Below are positions 19,068 to 29,273 of a stretch of 64,000 bases of DNA, piece by piece. The notes under the pieces were generated by a model. The model saw only the letters and a program-made list of their open reading frames with translations. It did no database searches and was not told the origin of the DNA. The translations under genes were made by a program, and so were the position numbers. The DNA comes from Lysinibacillus fusiformis (GTDB lineage: Bacteria > Bacillota > Bacilli > Bacillales_A > Planococcaceae): NCBI RefSeq assembly GCF_002845985.1, contig NZ_PDFK01000003.1, forward strand, positions 248,001 through 312,000, read 5' to 3'. Numbering within the stretch: the stretch's first letter is position 1; every line of letters begins with the position of its first letter.

Positions 19068-20840
19068 ATGGAGCAAGCAAGACAAATGCTACAGCATCAT
19101 TTTGGCTATGAAGCCTTTCGCCAAGGACAAGCCCAAATTATAGAACAAACATTACGAGGGCAGTCGAGCCTGTGTGTCATGCCAACTGGTGGAGGGAAAT
19201 CCATTTGCTATCAAATTCCTGCATTAATGCTAGATGGGTTAACTATTGTCATTTCCCCCCTTATATCTCTGATGCAAGATCAGGTGGAGGCTTTACGTGC
19301 GGCGAACATTCCTGCCGCCTATATTAACAGTACGTTGTCGGCACAGGAAGTAGATGAAACGATGCAACTAGCGAGCGCAGGTTATTTAAAACTTCTCTAT
19401 ATTGCGCCTGAGCGATTGGAAAGTGTATCCTTTCTGCAAGCACTATCCTATTTACCTGTGCCGTTAATAGCGGTAGATGAGGCACACTGTATCTCGCAAT
19501 GGGGGCATGACTTTAGACCAAGCTATCGCTCCATTCAAAAGCTGTTTACACTATGGTCACAAAAGCCCACGGTTTTAGCGCTGACAGCCACTGCGACACC
19601 AGCTGTCTGTGATGATATCCGCCAATTACTAACAATTGATGAGCAAGCGACAGTCATGACAGGCTTTTCACGTGAAAATTTGGCGCTGTCCGTACTAATT
19701 GGTGAAAATAAAGAACGTTATGTAAAAAATTATGTACAACAAAATAAACAGGAAGTCGGCATTATTTACGCAGCCACTCGAAAAGCAGTAGACGCGATTT
19801 ATGACATGCTGAGTCGCTCTGGTGAAGCGGTTGCGAAATATCATGCGGGTCTGTCAGAGGACTTGCGAATAGCTGAGCAGGAGCGGTTTTTAAAAGATGA
19901 AGCACGTATTATGGTAGCAACGAATGCTTTTGGTATGGGGATTGATAAAAGTAATGTGCGCTTTGTGTTGCATTATCAAATGCCTCGTAATATGGAGAGT
20001 TATTACCAAGAAGCGGGTCGTGCAGGACGTGATGGTCTGCCGAGTGCCTGTATTTTATTATATGCTTCTGGGGACGTCCAAACACAGCGTTTTCTAATTG
20101 AACAAACACAGGATGAAGCACGTATAGCCCAAGAATTAGCCAAGCTCCAAACAATGGTCGATTATTGCCATACAGAGGGCTGTTTACAAAATGCGATTTT
20201 ATCCTATTTTGCTGAAGAGCCAGAGGAGCCTTGTGGGCGTTGTAGTAATTGCAATGATGGGCGAGCAGTGACAGACGTGACTGAGGATGCACAAAAGGTG
20301 TTAGCCTGTGTGGTACGCATGGGACAAAAATTCGGCAAGACCATGGTGGCTCAGGTGTTGATTGGCTCCAAAAATCAAAAAATAACGGAATTTGGCTTTG
20401 CACGTTTATCGACCTATGGCATCTTAAAAGGAAAATATGCCTCAAAGGATGTTTCGAACTTTATTGAATTTTTAATTGCGGAAGGTTTACTTGCTGTGAA
20501 GCATGGGACATTCCCAACCATATATGTATCAGCGAATGGCAAGGAAGTACTGCTTGGCAATCGACAGGTTATGCGCAAGGAAGCTGTAGCAGTGAAGAAG
20601 CTGGTGGACAATGATCCTTTATTCGAACATTTACGCGTATTGCGCAAAGAGATTGCAGATGAAGAAAAGGTGCCACCATTTGTAGTGTTCTCTGACAAAA
20701 CATTGCGTGATTTATGTGATAAGAAGCCAGCCGTACTGGAGGATTTACGACAGGTGAGCGGTATTGGTGAGGTGAAATTTGACAAGTACGGTAAGCGATT
20801 CTTTGACGCATTACAATCGTTTTTAGAAGCTTCCGTGTAA
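19068..20840 (+). CDS. recQ: ATP-dependent DNA helicase RecQ
   Basis: A 590-residue 3'-5' DNA helicase for recombination and repair. Walker A is P-T-G-G-G-K-S and the DEAH-box motif is [16 protein letters not shown], typical of RecQ. The helicase C domain ends in [11 protein letters not shown] zinc-binding segment (C...C-G-R-C-S-N-C), an RQC winged helix and a C-terminal HRDC domain with L-R-Q-V-S-G-I-G follow. The start has GAGGAG upstream. It lies 7 nt after the lipoprotein gene and ends before a bidirectional terminator. Confidence 0.95.
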   Translation: MEQARQMLQHHFGYEAFRQGQAQIIEQTLRGQSSLCVMPTGGGKSICYQIPALMLDGLTIVISPLISLMQDQVEALRAANIPAAYINSTLSAQEVDETMQLASAGYLKLLYIAPERLESVSFLQALSYLPVPLIAVDEAHCISQWGHDFRPSYRSIQKLFTLWSQKPTVLALTATATPAVCDDIRQLLTIDEQATVMTGFSRENLALSVLIGENKERYVKNYVQQNKQEVGIIYAATRKAVDAIYDMLSRSGEAVAKYHAGLSEDLRIAEQERFLKDEARIMVATNAFGMGIDKSNVRFVLHYQMPRNMESYYQEAGRAGRDGLPSACILLYASGDVQTQRFLIEQTQDEARIAQELAKLQTMVDYCHTEGCLQNAILSYFAEEPEEPCGRCSNCNDGRAVTDVTEDAQKVLACVVRMGQKFGKTMVAQVLIGSKNQKITEFGFARLSTYGILKGKYASKDVSNFIEFLIAEGLLAVKHGTFPTIYVSANGKEVLLGNRQVMRKEAVAVKKLVDNDPLFEHLRVLRKEIADEEKVPPFVVFSDKTLRDLCDKKPAVLEDLRQVSGIGEVKFDKYGKRFFDALQSFLEASV

Positions 20841-20857
20841 TAGTGCTTATTACGTAG

Positions 20858-20893
20858 AAAGAGGTGTCTCTCCATTGTGAGACACCTCTTTTC
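20858..20893. terminator. Bidirectional terminator between recQ and msrA
   Basis: AAAGAGGTGTCTC / GAGACACCTCTTT stem with a T-tract in both directions. Confidence 0.88.
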
Positions 20894-20894
20894 A

Positions 20895-21416
20895 TTATTG
20901 TTCCCAGTGCTTTGTTATGAATGTATCACGGCCAGAAATGGCACGATCTTGCTGATAGTGTTCCGTCTCTTTTTTATAATAATCTTGGTGATAGTCTTCT
21001 GCTGGATAGAAGCGTTCAGCATCGCGAATTTTGGTTACAATAGGTTTATCAAAGCGTCCACTATTGGCAAGCTTTTCTTTTGAGGCCTCTGCGATTTGCT
21101 TTTGCTCATCTGTGTAGGTAAAAATAGCTGTTGTATAGGATTCTCCACGATCATGGAACTGTCCATAAGCATCCGTTGGGTCAATTTGCATCCAGTAAAT
21201 ATCCAGGAGCTGCTCATAACTAAAAATAGCAGGATCGAATTCAATTTCGACCACTTCTAAATGGCCCGAAGACCCTTCCTTAACATCTTCATAGGTTGGG
21301 TTTTCTAAATGGCCGCCCATATAGCCAGAAGTCACTTTATGTATACCGTCCCACTCGACGAATGGCTTCACCATGCACCAAAAACATCCGCCAGCAAATG
21401 TAGCTTTTTCGATCAT
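20895..21416 (-). CDS. msrA: Peptide methionine-S-sulfoxide reductase A
   Basis: A 173-residue enzyme that reduces methionine-S-sulfoxide in oxidised proteins. The catalytic motif G-G-C-F-W-C is at residues 9-14 (Cys11). G-Y-M-G-G-H, the [12 protein letters not shown] stretch and the Y-H-Q-D-Y-Y motif follow the family pattern. No MsrB domain is fused. It is encoded alone and convergent with recQ. Confidence 0.95.
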   Translation of the reverse strand: MIEKATFAGGCFWCMVKPFVEWDGIHKVTSGYMGGHLENPTYEDVKEGSSGHLEVVEIEFDPAIFSYEQLLDIYWMQIDPTDAYGQFHDRGESYTTAIFTYTDEQKQIAEASKEKLANSGRFDKPIVTKIRDAERFYPAEDYHQDYYKKETEHYQQDRAISGRDTFITKHWEQ

Positions 21417-21590
21417 TTACATCATCCTTTCTTTTGTGAAAATATTATAGCATTGTTTTGCTCGAAACTGAGTAATTAGGTGTAAAATAATGATGAGATA
21501 GAAAAACATGGAATAGCTGATTGCCAAAATGAAACTTTCTAGCTAATCAATCGTTACATTAACTATATCAAAATAGAGGAGTTAGTTGTT

Positions 21591-22541
21591 ATGGAAGAGC
21601 AAGATTATACGAGACGCTCCCAACGTCCTAAAAAACGTAAATTACGTAAAGGGAGAGCAATTTTTACACTATTATTACTGTGTATCATTGTCATCGTCGG
21701 ATATGCTGTCATGCAATATCGCAGCGGGCTTGAGCTGGCGAATGATACGAAAGTAGCGCAGGAGGATTTTTCTGGAGATACAATCAAAGGGGATATTGAG
21801 AACTATTTAATTTTAGGAGTCGATACACGTGGCGAGGAAAAATCTCGTACAGATACGATGATGGTATTATCCTGGAATAAAGCAAACAATGATATTAAGC
21901 TTGTGTCCTTTATGCGTGATATTTACGCAGATATCCCAGGCTATCAATCCTATAAACTTAATACAGCTTACTACCTAGACGGTGTACAGCTATTAAAGGA
22001 TACATTGACAAATATGTTTGGCTTACCGATTCATCATTATGCCCTAATTGATTTTAAAAACTTTGAATCATTAGTGGACATTTTAGCGCCAAATGGTGTG
22101 GAAATGGATGTAGAAAAGGATATGTCTGAAAATATTGGGGTAGAGTTAAAGCAAGGTGTTCATCATTTAAATGGACAGGAGCTATTAGGCTATGCACGTT
22201 TCCGTCACGATGCTGAAGGAGATTTCGGTCGTGTTGCCCGTCAGCAAAAAGTCATTGAGGCTTTAAAAACAGAGCTATTAACGCCTACGAACATGTTAAA
22301 TTTACCAAAATTTGTTGGAGCTGCACAGGGCTATATAACAACCGATTATTCATCTGCTGAGGAAATGCAGCAAGTGCTTAAATTGCTATCTAAAGGTAAG
22401 GTCAACATTGAAAAAGCAACGATTCCCATCGAAGGTAGCTATCAATTCCAAAACTTTAGTCATGCAGGCGATTCCATCGTCATTGATGTGGAGCAAAACA
22501 AAGCCTTTTTAAGTGAATTTTTAGGTATTTCACTGGAGTGA
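21591..22541 (+). CDS. LytR-CpsA-Psr (LCP) family cell-wall glycopolymer ligase
   Basis: A 316-residue protein: a basic cytoplasmic N-terminus, one membrane helix (~25-43), then an extracellular LCP domain. Conserved LCP features are visible: L-G-V-D-T-R-G, R-T-D-T-M-M, S-F-M-R-D, K-L-N-T-A-Y, and Y-A-R-F-R-H-D followed by D-F-G-R-V-A-R-Q-Q. Family members attach teichoic acids or other glycopolymers to peptidoglycan. The start has a weak upstream GAGG. It is followed by an AI-2E-type permease gene 64 nt downstream. Confidence 0.92.
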   Translation: MEEQDYTRRSQRPKKRKLRKGRAIFTLLLLCIIVIVGYAVMQYRSGLELANDTKVAQEDFSGDTIKGDIENYLILGVDTRGEEKSRTDTMMVLSWNKANNDIKLVSFMRDIYADIPGYQSYKLNTAYYLDGVQLLKDTLTNMFGLPIHHYALIDFKNFESLVDILAPNGVEMDVEKDMSENIGVELKQGVHHLNGQELLGYARFRHDAEGDFGRVARQQKVIEALKTELLTPTNMLNLPKFVGAAQGYITTDYSSAEEMQQVLKLLSKGKVNIEKATIPIEGSYQFQNFSHAGDSIVIDVEQNKAFLSEFLGISLE

Positions 22542-22605
22542 TGTTTCGCAAAAACCAACATTATCCTGTAATATAAAGGTAGAGCATTTGGATTGGGGTG
22601 GATAT

Positions 22606-23805
22606 ATGGAAAAAGAAAGACCAAAAGAGCGTTCAAGCCTATTAGCAACCAAGTTTATTCGTTTTTTAGGTGGTAGAAACCTATTATTTATGCTGGTGAT
22701 TTTATTACTAGTTGCATGTGTTATTTTTATGTTTAATCAGGTTTCCTTTATCTTTACCCCGTTACAAGTATTATTTGAAGTAGTGATTTTACCAGGGGTA
22801 CTAGCCGTCATAGGCTACTATTTATTGCGTCCATTGTTGGCGATCTTGGTCAGATGGCGAATCCCAAGAATTTGGGGGATTTTAATACTATACATTGCGG
22901 TTATTGGTGTCATTACACTACTCGTTGTGTTGGTTTATCCATTTTTACGCGAACAGTTCACGAACTTAGCACAGGAATTCCCAGAGTATTTCATGAAGTT
23001 TACACAAAATATCGTTGCATTCTTGAACAATTCACGTTTTAACGATTATTTAGATAAAATTAATTTTGATTACAATGAAGTGGTTAAAAACTTCACTACA
23101 GATATGGTGAAAACTGTAAGGGAAACAGCTGCAAATGTAGCGCAAGGTGTGGCCACAGGTATTACGGGCTTCCTTTCAACCTTAACAGGTATTGTGCTAT
23201 CACTTGTAACGGTGCCATTCATTTTATTTTACTTATTAAAAGAGGGCGAAAAATTACCGAAATTTATGCTGAAAGTGTGCCCACCACGTATGCGTAAAGA
23301 AGTCACTGAAATTTTCCATGACATGGACAAGCAAATTAGTTCATACATACAGGGGCAAATTTTAGTATCTATGTGTATTGGAGCAATGGTGACCATTGGC
23401 TTTTTAATCATTGGCATGAAATATGCTTTATTGCTTGGATTCCTAGCGATGATTACAAGTGTAGTTCCTTATTTGGGGCCAGTCATTGCCATTACACCAG
23501 CCGTTATTATTGCCCTTGTCACATCTCCATTGATGTTGATTAAGCTGGCGATTGTATGGACGATTGTTCAATTAATCGAAGGAAAATTCATTTCTCCTCA
23601 AATCATGGGGAAATCACTCAGTATTCACCCAATTACGATCATTTTCGTCTTATTAACGGCAGGCTCATTATTCGGTGTTCCTGGTGTTATTTTAGGGATT
23701 CCAGGCTATGCGATCTTTAAGGTGCTGGTGACCCATTTATTCAAGCTCTTTAAACAGCGTTACAACCGTTACGAAGATGATGTTCATCAAAAATATGATG
23801 TGTGA
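22606..23805 (+). CDS. AI-2E family transporter-type membrane protein (UPF0118)
   Basis: A 399-residue integral membrane protein with about eight membrane helices and the AI-2E/PerM signature region ([12 protein letters not shown], then [10 protein letters not shown]). Family members include an AI-2 exporter and Na+/H+ antiporters, so the function here is open. The ATG at 22606 follows GGGGTGG; an in-frame extension to 22588 is less likely. An intrinsic terminator follows at once. Confidence 0.88.
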   Translation: MEKERPKERSSLLATKFIRFLGGRNLLFMLVILLLVACVIFMFNQVSFIFTPLQVLFEVVILPGVLAVIGYYLLRPLLAILVRWRIPRIWGILILYIAVIGVITLLVVLVYPFLREQFTNLAQEFPEYFMKFTQNIVAFLNNSRFNDYLDKINFDYNEVVKNFTTDMVKTVRETAANVAQGVATGITGFLSTLTGIVLSLVTVPFILFYLLKEGEKLPKFMLKVCPPRMRKEVTEIFHDMDKQISSYIQGQILVSMCIGAMVTIGFLIIGMKYALLLGFLAMITSVVPYLGPVIAITPAVIIALVTSPLMLIKLAIVWTIVQLIEGKFISPQIMGKSLSIHPITIIFVLLTAGSLFGVPGVILGIPGYAIFKVLVTHLFKLFKQRYNRYEDDVHQKYDV

Positions 23806-23808
23806 TAA

Positions 23809-23844
23809 AAACAGCTACTGCCGTTTGACAGTAGCTGTTTTTTT
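23809..23844 (+). terminator. Terminator after the AI-2E-type gene
   Basis: ACAGCTACTG / CAGTAGCTGT stem with a seven-T tract. Confidence 0.9.
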
Positions 23845-23896
23845 AATGTGTGTTATCCTTATTAGTAGATTCATCAAAAGGATGGGGGAAAAGGGC

Positions 23897-24262
23897 ATGA
23901 CATACATACCGATTAATTTTCAAGAAAAATTAACTAAGTTTCAAGAGCATTGGTCTCCGAAAGTGATTGCTGAAATGAATGATTATCAATTTAAATTAGT
24001 TAAAGTACAAGGGGATTTTGTTTGGCATAAACATGATGATACGGATGAAGTGTTTATCGTCATTGAAGGGCAGCTAATCATCGAATTCAGAGATGGAGAA
24101 GTGCGTTTAAATGAAGGAGAGATGTTTGTCGTACCACGCCATGTTGAACATAAACCTTATGCGGCTTCTGAGTGTAAAATTCTACTTGTAGAGCCGATGG
24201 GGGTTGTCAATACAGGCGAAGCACCATCAGAGCTAACTGCTGAAAATGATGTGTGGATTTAA
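23897..24262 (+). CDS. Small cupin-domain protein
   Basis: A 121-residue single-domain cupin. Cupin motif 1 is visible as [16 protein letters not shown] and motif 2 as P-R-H-V-E-H-K-P, giving His/Glu metal ligands. Function is unknown: a dioxygenase-like, isomerase-like or binding role is possible. The ATG at 23897 is preferred because the family starts there and a GGGGGAAAAGGG ribosome binding site precedes it. The open frame extends further upstream into the terminator of the previous gene. Confidence 0.82.
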   Translation: MTYIPINFQEKLTKFQEHWSPKVIAEMNDYQFKLVKVQGDFVWHKHDDTDEVFIVIEGQLIIEFRDGEVRLNEGEMFVVPRHVEHKPYAASECKILLVEPMGVVNTGEAPSELTAENDVWI

Positions 24263-24282
24263 CATTCCTGAATAGTCATAGT

Positions 24283-24322
24283 AAAACCCTTCTAACAGAC
24301 AAGGTTAGAAGGGTTTATTATT
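24283..24322. terminator. Bidirectional terminator
   Basis: AAACCCTTCTAAC / GTTAGAAGGGTTT stem between the convergent cupin and aminotransferase genes. Confidence 0.85.
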
Positions 24323-24333
24323 TTTCAAAAGCA

Positions 24334-25509
24334 CTAGCTTTGTGCCAGTAATTGCACTTGTGCTAAGCGATCAACAGCTTCTTGAAGAAGTTCCTTTGGT
24401 TGCACCAATGCTAAACGTAAATAGCCTTGTCCAGCCGTACCAAATACGGTGCCAGGAACGGTTACAACGCCAACTTGTTCAATTAATTGAAAGGCTAGTT
24501 CTGTACAGTCCATATCGAACGGATATTTTGCCCATACGAACATTCCACCATCAGATGGTGCGGCTTCCCAGCCTAATGCTTGTAAGCCGTTCATCAGGGT
24601 TTTATGACGTTCTGAGAATGTGGCACGTAAGCTTTCCGTAATTTCTTCTGCGTTATCAAGTGCGACGACAGCTGCATCTTGAATAGGCTCAAAAATACCG
24701 AAGTCTAAATTTGATTTTAATTGCTTAATAACGGCGATCATTTCAGCATTTCCTGCGATATAGGCAATACGCGTTCCTGCAAGACTAAAGCTTTTGGAGA
24801 GGGAGTTAATCTCCATGCCGACTTCTTTTGCACCTGGTGCTGCAAGGAAACTAATCGGACCGTCACCTGTAAAATAAAACTCGGAGTATGCCGCATCATG
24901 AAGGACGATAATATTATATTTTTTGGCAAAGGCAATGACTTTTTCAAAATACGCTAAGGACGGCATCGCTGGTACAGGATTCCCTGGTAAGTTTAAAATC
25001 AATAGCTTTGCTCTCTCAGCAATTTCTTCTGGGACAGCGTCTAAGTCAGGTAAATAACCATTATCGGCCGTTTGAGGCATGTAATAAGGTGTTGCCCCTG
25101 CTAAGTGAATTCCTGCATCATAGGCAACATAGGCTGGGTTTGTGGATAACACGATGTCTCCTGGGTCACAAAAGGCTATCGGTAAATGGACAAGGCCTTC
25201 TTGAGAGCCAATAGTTTGAATAATTTCCGTAGCGGGATCTAAATCGACATGGCTACGACGCTTATAGTAGCGACTAACGGCTTCATAAAAACGCTGTGTG
25301 CCTGTCAGTGTGTAGCCGTAAGATTCAGCTAACCCTGCGCGATAAGAAAGATGCTCACGTATTTTGGCATGTGGAGGAAGATCAGGGCTTCCTAAGCTTA
25401 AGTCAATCAAGGTCATGCCCTTTGCTTGCTGCTCACGGGCAAAATTTTTCAAATCTCCGAAAATTGCTGGTGTAAATAATGACATTTTTTTAGATGGTAC
25501 GATTTTCAA
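24334..25509 (-). CDS. PLP-dependent aminotransferase, class I/II
   Basis: A 391-residue fold-type I aminotransferase. The substrate-binding start I-D-L-S-L-G-S-P-D-L-P-P, the N-L-P-G-N-P-V-P motif, the L-H-D-A-A-Y-S-E loop and the PLP-binding Lys in S-L-S-K-S-F-S-L-A-G-T-R are visible. The C-terminal R-L-A-L-V carries the carboxylate-binding Arg. It resembles the LL-diaminopimelate/aspartate aminotransferase group, but the substrate cannot be told. It is monocistronic, with GGAGT before the ATG. Confidence 0.9.
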   Translation of the reverse strand: MKIVPSKKMSLFTPAIFGDLKNFAREQQAKGMTLIDLSLGSPDLPPHAKIREHLSYRAGLAESYGYTLTGTQRFYEAVSRYYKRRSHVDLDPATEIIQTIGSQEGLVHLPIAFCDPGDIVLSTNPAYVAYDAGIHLAGATPYYMPQTADNGYLPDLDAVPEEIAERAKLLILNLPGNPVPAMPSLAYFEKVIAFAKKYNIIVLHDAAYSEFYFTGDGPISFLAAPGAKEVGMEINSLSKSFSLAGTRIAYIAGNAEMIAVIKQLKSNLDFGIFEPIQDAAVVALDNAEEITESLRATFSERHKTLMNGLQALGWEAAPSDGGMFVWAKYPFDMDCTELAFQLIEQVGVVTVPGTVFGTAGQGYLRLALVQPKELLQEAVDRLAQVQLLAQS

Positions 25510-25848
25510 AACTAGTACACTCCTTATCGTTGTATAAAGTGCAACGTCAATCCGTAGATGATTCTCTTGTCTACGCTAATTGTTTGTTTGCACAAATCGG
25601 GCTTTAACAGACCATTGTTTGCTTACGGGCCTGTTTATGCGAGATAACAGAATAGTAGTACACATTTTATCATACTAAAGCACAGAAATGGGCAGATATT
25701 CTGAAAAAAGAAAATATTTATATAATGTAGAGGATGTGTGCATAGGCTAGCGAAAATAGATTGTCTGATGTTGGGATAAGCGACTATAAATACCTTCAAA
25801 GAGAAAATTGTATTATACTGAGTATAAAGTTTTTCAGGTGGGGAGAGC

Positions 25849-26286
25849 ATGCATCTTAACGATTGAATAGCTGACTCAGTAGTGAACGATATGTTGCAAG
25901 ATTTCACTATTGTCTGCGCCGTAACAGAAACAACCTCCTTTTACAAGATTGGACATAGACTTTGCTTACAGCTATACATACTGAATAGTATTAAAGGATA
26001 GCCATCGTATTGATGTTCCCCTATTATTGACAGTGGCAATGCTGGATGAGTATGGGCAAAACAAGCTGCCTATGCAAGTGTACGACGAGGCAGTCTTTAC
26101 AAAACATGCTGAATCGTTCAGCATTACGATTTTCAATTGTCTACAGCCAAGATAGGGAGGTATTAAAAAAGCTATATGCCAGCGGACTAGCGGGCATTGT
26201 ATGTAAAAACCTACGCAGCTGCTGACTATGATACTATGCGGAATACCATAGTTGCGGCATGCACACTATTTCGAAGCATGTATGAA
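25849..26286 (+). pseudogene. Decayed ORF, possibly a PucR-type regulator N-terminal domain
   Basis: An ATG at 25849 with GGGGAGAG upstream opens M-H-L-N-D and hits TGA at once. Coherent protein-like stretches then continue in shifting frames: V-V-N-D-M-L-Q-D-F-T-I-V-C, L-L-L-T-V-A-M-L-D-E-Y-G, K-L-Y-A-S-G-L-A-G-I-V and D-T-M-R-N-T-I-V-A-A-C. The LLLT and GLAGI segments recall the PucR N-terminal domain. The assignment is weak, but decay of a former gene is likely. Confidence 0.35.
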
Positions 26287-26333
26287 TGATACTACCTGAT
26301 ACGCAAACCATTTAGTAAGGGAGGGAGAGGGCA

Positions 26334-27149
26334 GTGAAGGTATATTCGTTAAGTGGACCAAGCGGCACAGGCAAAAGTACGAGTGCCCTTGCCTTTGCTC
26401 ATAAATTAGGAGTGGAGGCTATCATTGATGATGGTCTTCTCATTGTCAATGGAATAAGAGTTGCTGGCATTTCTGCCAAATTCGAAAAAAATACAATTAC
26501 CGCTGTACGACGTGCCATTTTTACGGAACAGGAACATCGTGAGGCTGTCAAAAAAGCGTTAGCAAGTCATAAGGTGCAGTCCATTTTACTGATTGGGACA
26601 TCCACTAAAATGACGAATAGTATTGCTAAGCAGCTAGATCTTGGACCCATTGAACATTATTACGATGTGGAGGATGTTCGTTCCTTTAAGGAAATTCAAA
26701 AAGCTCGTTTTATTCGTCAAACGCAGGGCAAGCATGTGATGCCAATTCCTTATCGACAAGTGGAGCAAAACTTTTTTAAACGATTGGTACAAAAGGGCAT
26801 GGAGATTTTTTCATCAAAGCGCGAAAAAATCGGGGAAACAACGATAGTGCGACCTGATTTTCAACGGGAGTACATTGAAATTAGCAAGCATGTTTATGTT
26901 CAGCTACTGACGTATTGCTGTAGTCAACAAGCAATTGTACAAAAGGTGGAACAGGCCCAATTTTTGTTAGGAGATCAGGCTCAAGCTATTCTGACCATAC
27001 AAGTAAAGCTACCGATAGATTATCCATTAGCAGCGCGTTTACTAGAGCTACAGCAGGCGGTGCAGAAGGCGTTTTATTTACAATTTGGCTATGAATTAGA
27101 TGCGATTCATGTTCATGTCAAGACGGCTATACAAAAGAAAAAGTCGTGA
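26334..27149 (+). CDS. P-loop nucleotide-binding protein with Asp23/Gls24-like C-terminal domain
   Basis: A 271-residue protein. Walker A G-P-S-G-T-G-K-S-T lies at residues ~8-16 and a possible Walker B (S-I-L-L-I-G) at ~82. A basic middle region follows. The last ~95 residues (Y-I-E-I-S-K-H-V-Y onward, ending G-Y-E-L-D-A-I-H-V-H-V-K) look like the Asp23/Gls24 alkaline-shock domain. The start is GTG with a GGAGGGAGAGG ribosome binding site. The function is unknown. The kinase-like N-terminus plus an envelope-stress-type domain is an unusual pairing, but the second assignment rests on pattern only. Confidence 0.75.
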   Translation: MKVYSLSGPSGTGKSTSALAFAHKLGVEAIIDDGLLIVNGIRVAGISAKFEKNTITAVRRAIFTEQEHREAVKKALASHKVQSILLIGTSTKMTNSIAKQLDLGPIEHYYDVEDVRSFKEIQKARFIRQTQGKHVMPIPYRQVEQNFFKRLVQKGMEIFSSKREKIGETTIVRPDFQREYIEISKHVYVQLLTYCCSQQAIVQKVEQAQFLLGDQAQAILTIQVKLPIDYPLAARLLELQQAVQKAFYLQFGYELDAIHVHVKTAIQKKKS

Positions 27150-27200
27150 AAAACAGGTACTCCCAACGCACTTTGCGACGAGAGTACCTGTTTTTATTTT
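27149..27200. terminator. Bidirectional terminator
   Basis: AAACAGGTACTC / GAGTACCTGTTT stem, A-rich on one side and T-rich on the other, between convergent genes. Confidence 0.88.
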
Positions 27201-27988
27201 GGTTGACGGCTGAACTGTGGCTGACGTTTTTCCACAAAGGCACGACAGCCTTCGGCGAAATCGCTGCCTACAAACGGTGAAGAGCCTTGCCATAAGGTCG
27301 GCACACTATCGAGACATTCTTGAACGGATTGCTTCACAGCAAGCAAGGACTCTGGTGACATGCCTGCCACAAGCTTGCCCATGCGAATCATATATTTATT
27401 TAAATCCTTTTCGGCTACTAAGTAGTTAAGCATCCCAAGCTTGAAGGCTTCCTCCGCTTTAAACATGCGTCCTGTAAAGACTAAGTCCTTTGTGGTCGCA
27501 GGGCCAACGAGCTGTACTAAACGTTGCGCAAATTTATTGTTTATGGTGATGCCTAATTTTCCGACAGGAATGCCGAGCTTGGCTTTGTCTGAGCCAATGC
27601 GGATATCACAAGCTAATGCCAATTCTAAACCAGCGCCCATCGCAGGCCCGTTGATGACGCCGATTGTTGGAATCGGAAGGCGCTCAATTGTGGAAATGGT
27701 TTTTTCCATATGTACAAACGCCTCCTCGGCTTGTTCAAGTGAGATGGCATTGAATTCTTTAATATCAGAGCCTGCGGTAAAGCTTTGACCAGAGCCTCGT
27801 AAAATGAGTACTTTATTTTTCGGATTGTCTAATACTTGTAGGGCAATCTTTGCTAATTGATCCCACATGTTTGCGGTTAACGCATTTTTTGCCTGTGGTC
27901 GGTGAATCGTAATTATCGCTAGTCCAGCTGTTTCTTGATAAATGATTTTTGCATCTTCTGCTTCCAATCGTGTCGTCTTTACTTGCAT
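27194..27988 (-). CDS. Enoyl-CoA hydratase/isomerase (crotonase) family protein
   Basis: A 264-residue crotonase-fold protein. The oxyanion-hole motifs F-T-A-G-S-D-I and G-P-A-M-G-A-G-L-E-L-A-L-A-C-D are present. The first catalytic Glu of hydratases seems present (G-L-E-L). The second, normally in a P-E-x-x-L-G segment, is replaced (I-P-V-G-K-L-G). It may therefore be an isomerase or another CoA-processing enzyme rather than a hydratase. It is monocistronic, with GGAGG near the start. Confidence 0.88.
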   Translation of the reverse strand: MQVKTTRLEAEDAKIIYQETAGLAIITIHRPQAKNALTANMWDQLAKIALQVLDNPKNKVLILRGSGQSFTAGSDIKEFNAISLEQAEEAFVHMEKTISTIERLPIPTIGVINGPAMGAGLELALACDIRIGSDKAKLGIPVGKLGITINNKFAQRLVQLVGPATTKDLVFTGRMFKAEEAFKLGMLNYLVAEKDLNKYMIRMGKLVAGMSPESLLAVKQSVQECLDSVPTLWQGSSPFVGSDFAEGCRAFVEKRQPQFSRQPK

Positions 27989-28354
27989 AGTGGAAAGCCT
28001 CCTACGTATTAATGTCTATCTTTATTATATAACACAATCAACTATAAACACGAAATGATATGAATTTTCACATAAAATTGCGTTGTTATACAAGAATGTA
28101 GGGAATAGTCAGCATTTATTGTTCTATAACAGGGGAGCGGAATTTACTATTGTAAGAAAGCAAAAGATATGAGAAACTACTGTAGGAACATACGTTTCTT
28201 ATGCACGTAAGGGGCATTTGAAGACTGGAAGCGGCTTGTGTATCGATATTACAGATTATCCGACACTAAACTATTATAAAATGAATTGAAACACACGCAC
28301 CCAAAATATAGTAAAATAAAATGACATGACGCACAGCAAACAAGGAGGGGCAAT
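27989..28354. other. Intergenic region without recognised features
   Basis: About 360 bp of AT-rich sequence with no convincing gene, terminator or operator. It ends in AAGGAGGGG before the ATG at 28355. Confidence 0.4.
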
Positions 28355-29230
28355 ATGGTCACACTCAAGGAAGCATGGAATAGTTACATCTTACTGCTGC
28401 AATCATTGAAAAAAAGTGCTGCCACAAAAAAGCAGTACAACATAGATGGACAGCAATTTTTAACGTTCGCCCATGAACACCAATACTTGTATGTGGATCA
28501 TCAATTAAAAAATCTATTACAGCTTTATTGTGACTATCTCAAGGAAACCTACTGCAATATCAATACATTTAACCATAAAATAGCGACATTGAGAGGCTTT
28601 GTAGACTTTATTTTTTTACGAGAATGGGTGACACCTTTTGATTATCAGCCCATTTTACAGCCGAAAAAAAGGCAAAAAGAGGTGCTGCAAGTACTGACCA
28701 ATACGCAGATTATGCAAATTGCCAACGTCTGGCCAACCTATTTTCAATATGCAAAAACAGAGGAGCATGCTTGGCTGGCTAGACGCAATGGCTGTATAGT
28801 CCAAATGTTGATGGAAACAGGTTGTAAGCCTGCAGAGCTTGTGCGAATGAAATGGACTCATTTTAACGAAGAAAAGGCAACCCTTTTTATTGCGAATCGA
28901 AATGGCCGTCGAGAAATAAAATGTTCTCCTGTACTAATGGACATGCTAGCTCAGTATAAACTAGCGACAACAGTTTTACATGGGCAAGAGGTAGGGGAAT
29001 GGGTTTGGGTAAGTGAGGCAAGTATTGTGAAGCCAATTTCAACGAAGACGGTGGAGCGTATTTTTCAAACGATGTCACAAGATATAGGAAAAAACATAAG
29101 AGCAACTGATTTGCGATATACCGTTATGCAACGGGCTTTTCAGCAGGAAAAAACGCTGGAGCATATCCAACAAGAAATGGGCTATGTGAGGAAATGGGTG
29201 CTGACAGAAAGACAGCAACGCTTCGAATAA
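28355..29230 (+). CDS. Tyrosine recombinase-like protein with degenerate catalytic residues
   Basis: A 291-residue protein with an N-terminal SAM-like/core-binding domain (~1-95) and a C-terminal tyrosine-recombinase fold. Against Xer enzymes the first catalytic Arg is Lys158 (T-G-C-K-P-A-E-L). The H-x-L-R box is T-D-L-R-Y, so both His are lost while Arg254 remains. The G-H motif is G-Y, and no Tyr is found at the nucleophile position. It should be unable to cleave DNA and may only bind it. The Xer protein at 33577-34539 has a complete set. The start has GGAGGGG upstream. Confidence 0.8.
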   Translation: MVTLKEAWNSYILLLQSLKKSAATKKQYNIDGQQFLTFAHEHQYLYVDHQLKNLLQLYCDYLKETYCNINTFNHKIATLRGFVDFIFLREWVTPFDYQPILQPKKRQKEVLQVLTNTQIMQIANVWPTYFQYAKTEEHAWLARRNGCIVQMLMETGCKPAELVRMKWTHFNEEKATLFIANRNGRREIKCSPVLMDMLAQYKLATTVLHGQEVGEWVWVSEASIVKPISTKTVERIFQTMSQDIGKNIRATDLRYTVMQRAFQQEKTLEHIQQEMGYVRKWVLTERQQRFE

Positions 29231-29233
29231 AAG

Positions 29234-29272
29234 AGTGCAGTAATCGCGATTTATCACCATTACTGCACGCCT
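29234..29272. terminator. Inverted repeat between convergent genes
   Basis: GTGCAGTAAT / ATTACTGCAC arms. No clear T-tract follows, so the terminator role is tentative. Confidence 0.45.
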
Positions 29273-29273
29273 A

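Noticed and set aside
25510..25640. Possible riboswitch upstream of the aminotransferase gene (inverted repeats around AACAG...CTGTT and GTAGA...TCTAC)
   Set aside because: No match to a riboswitch core I know and no terminator or sequestered ribosome binding site.
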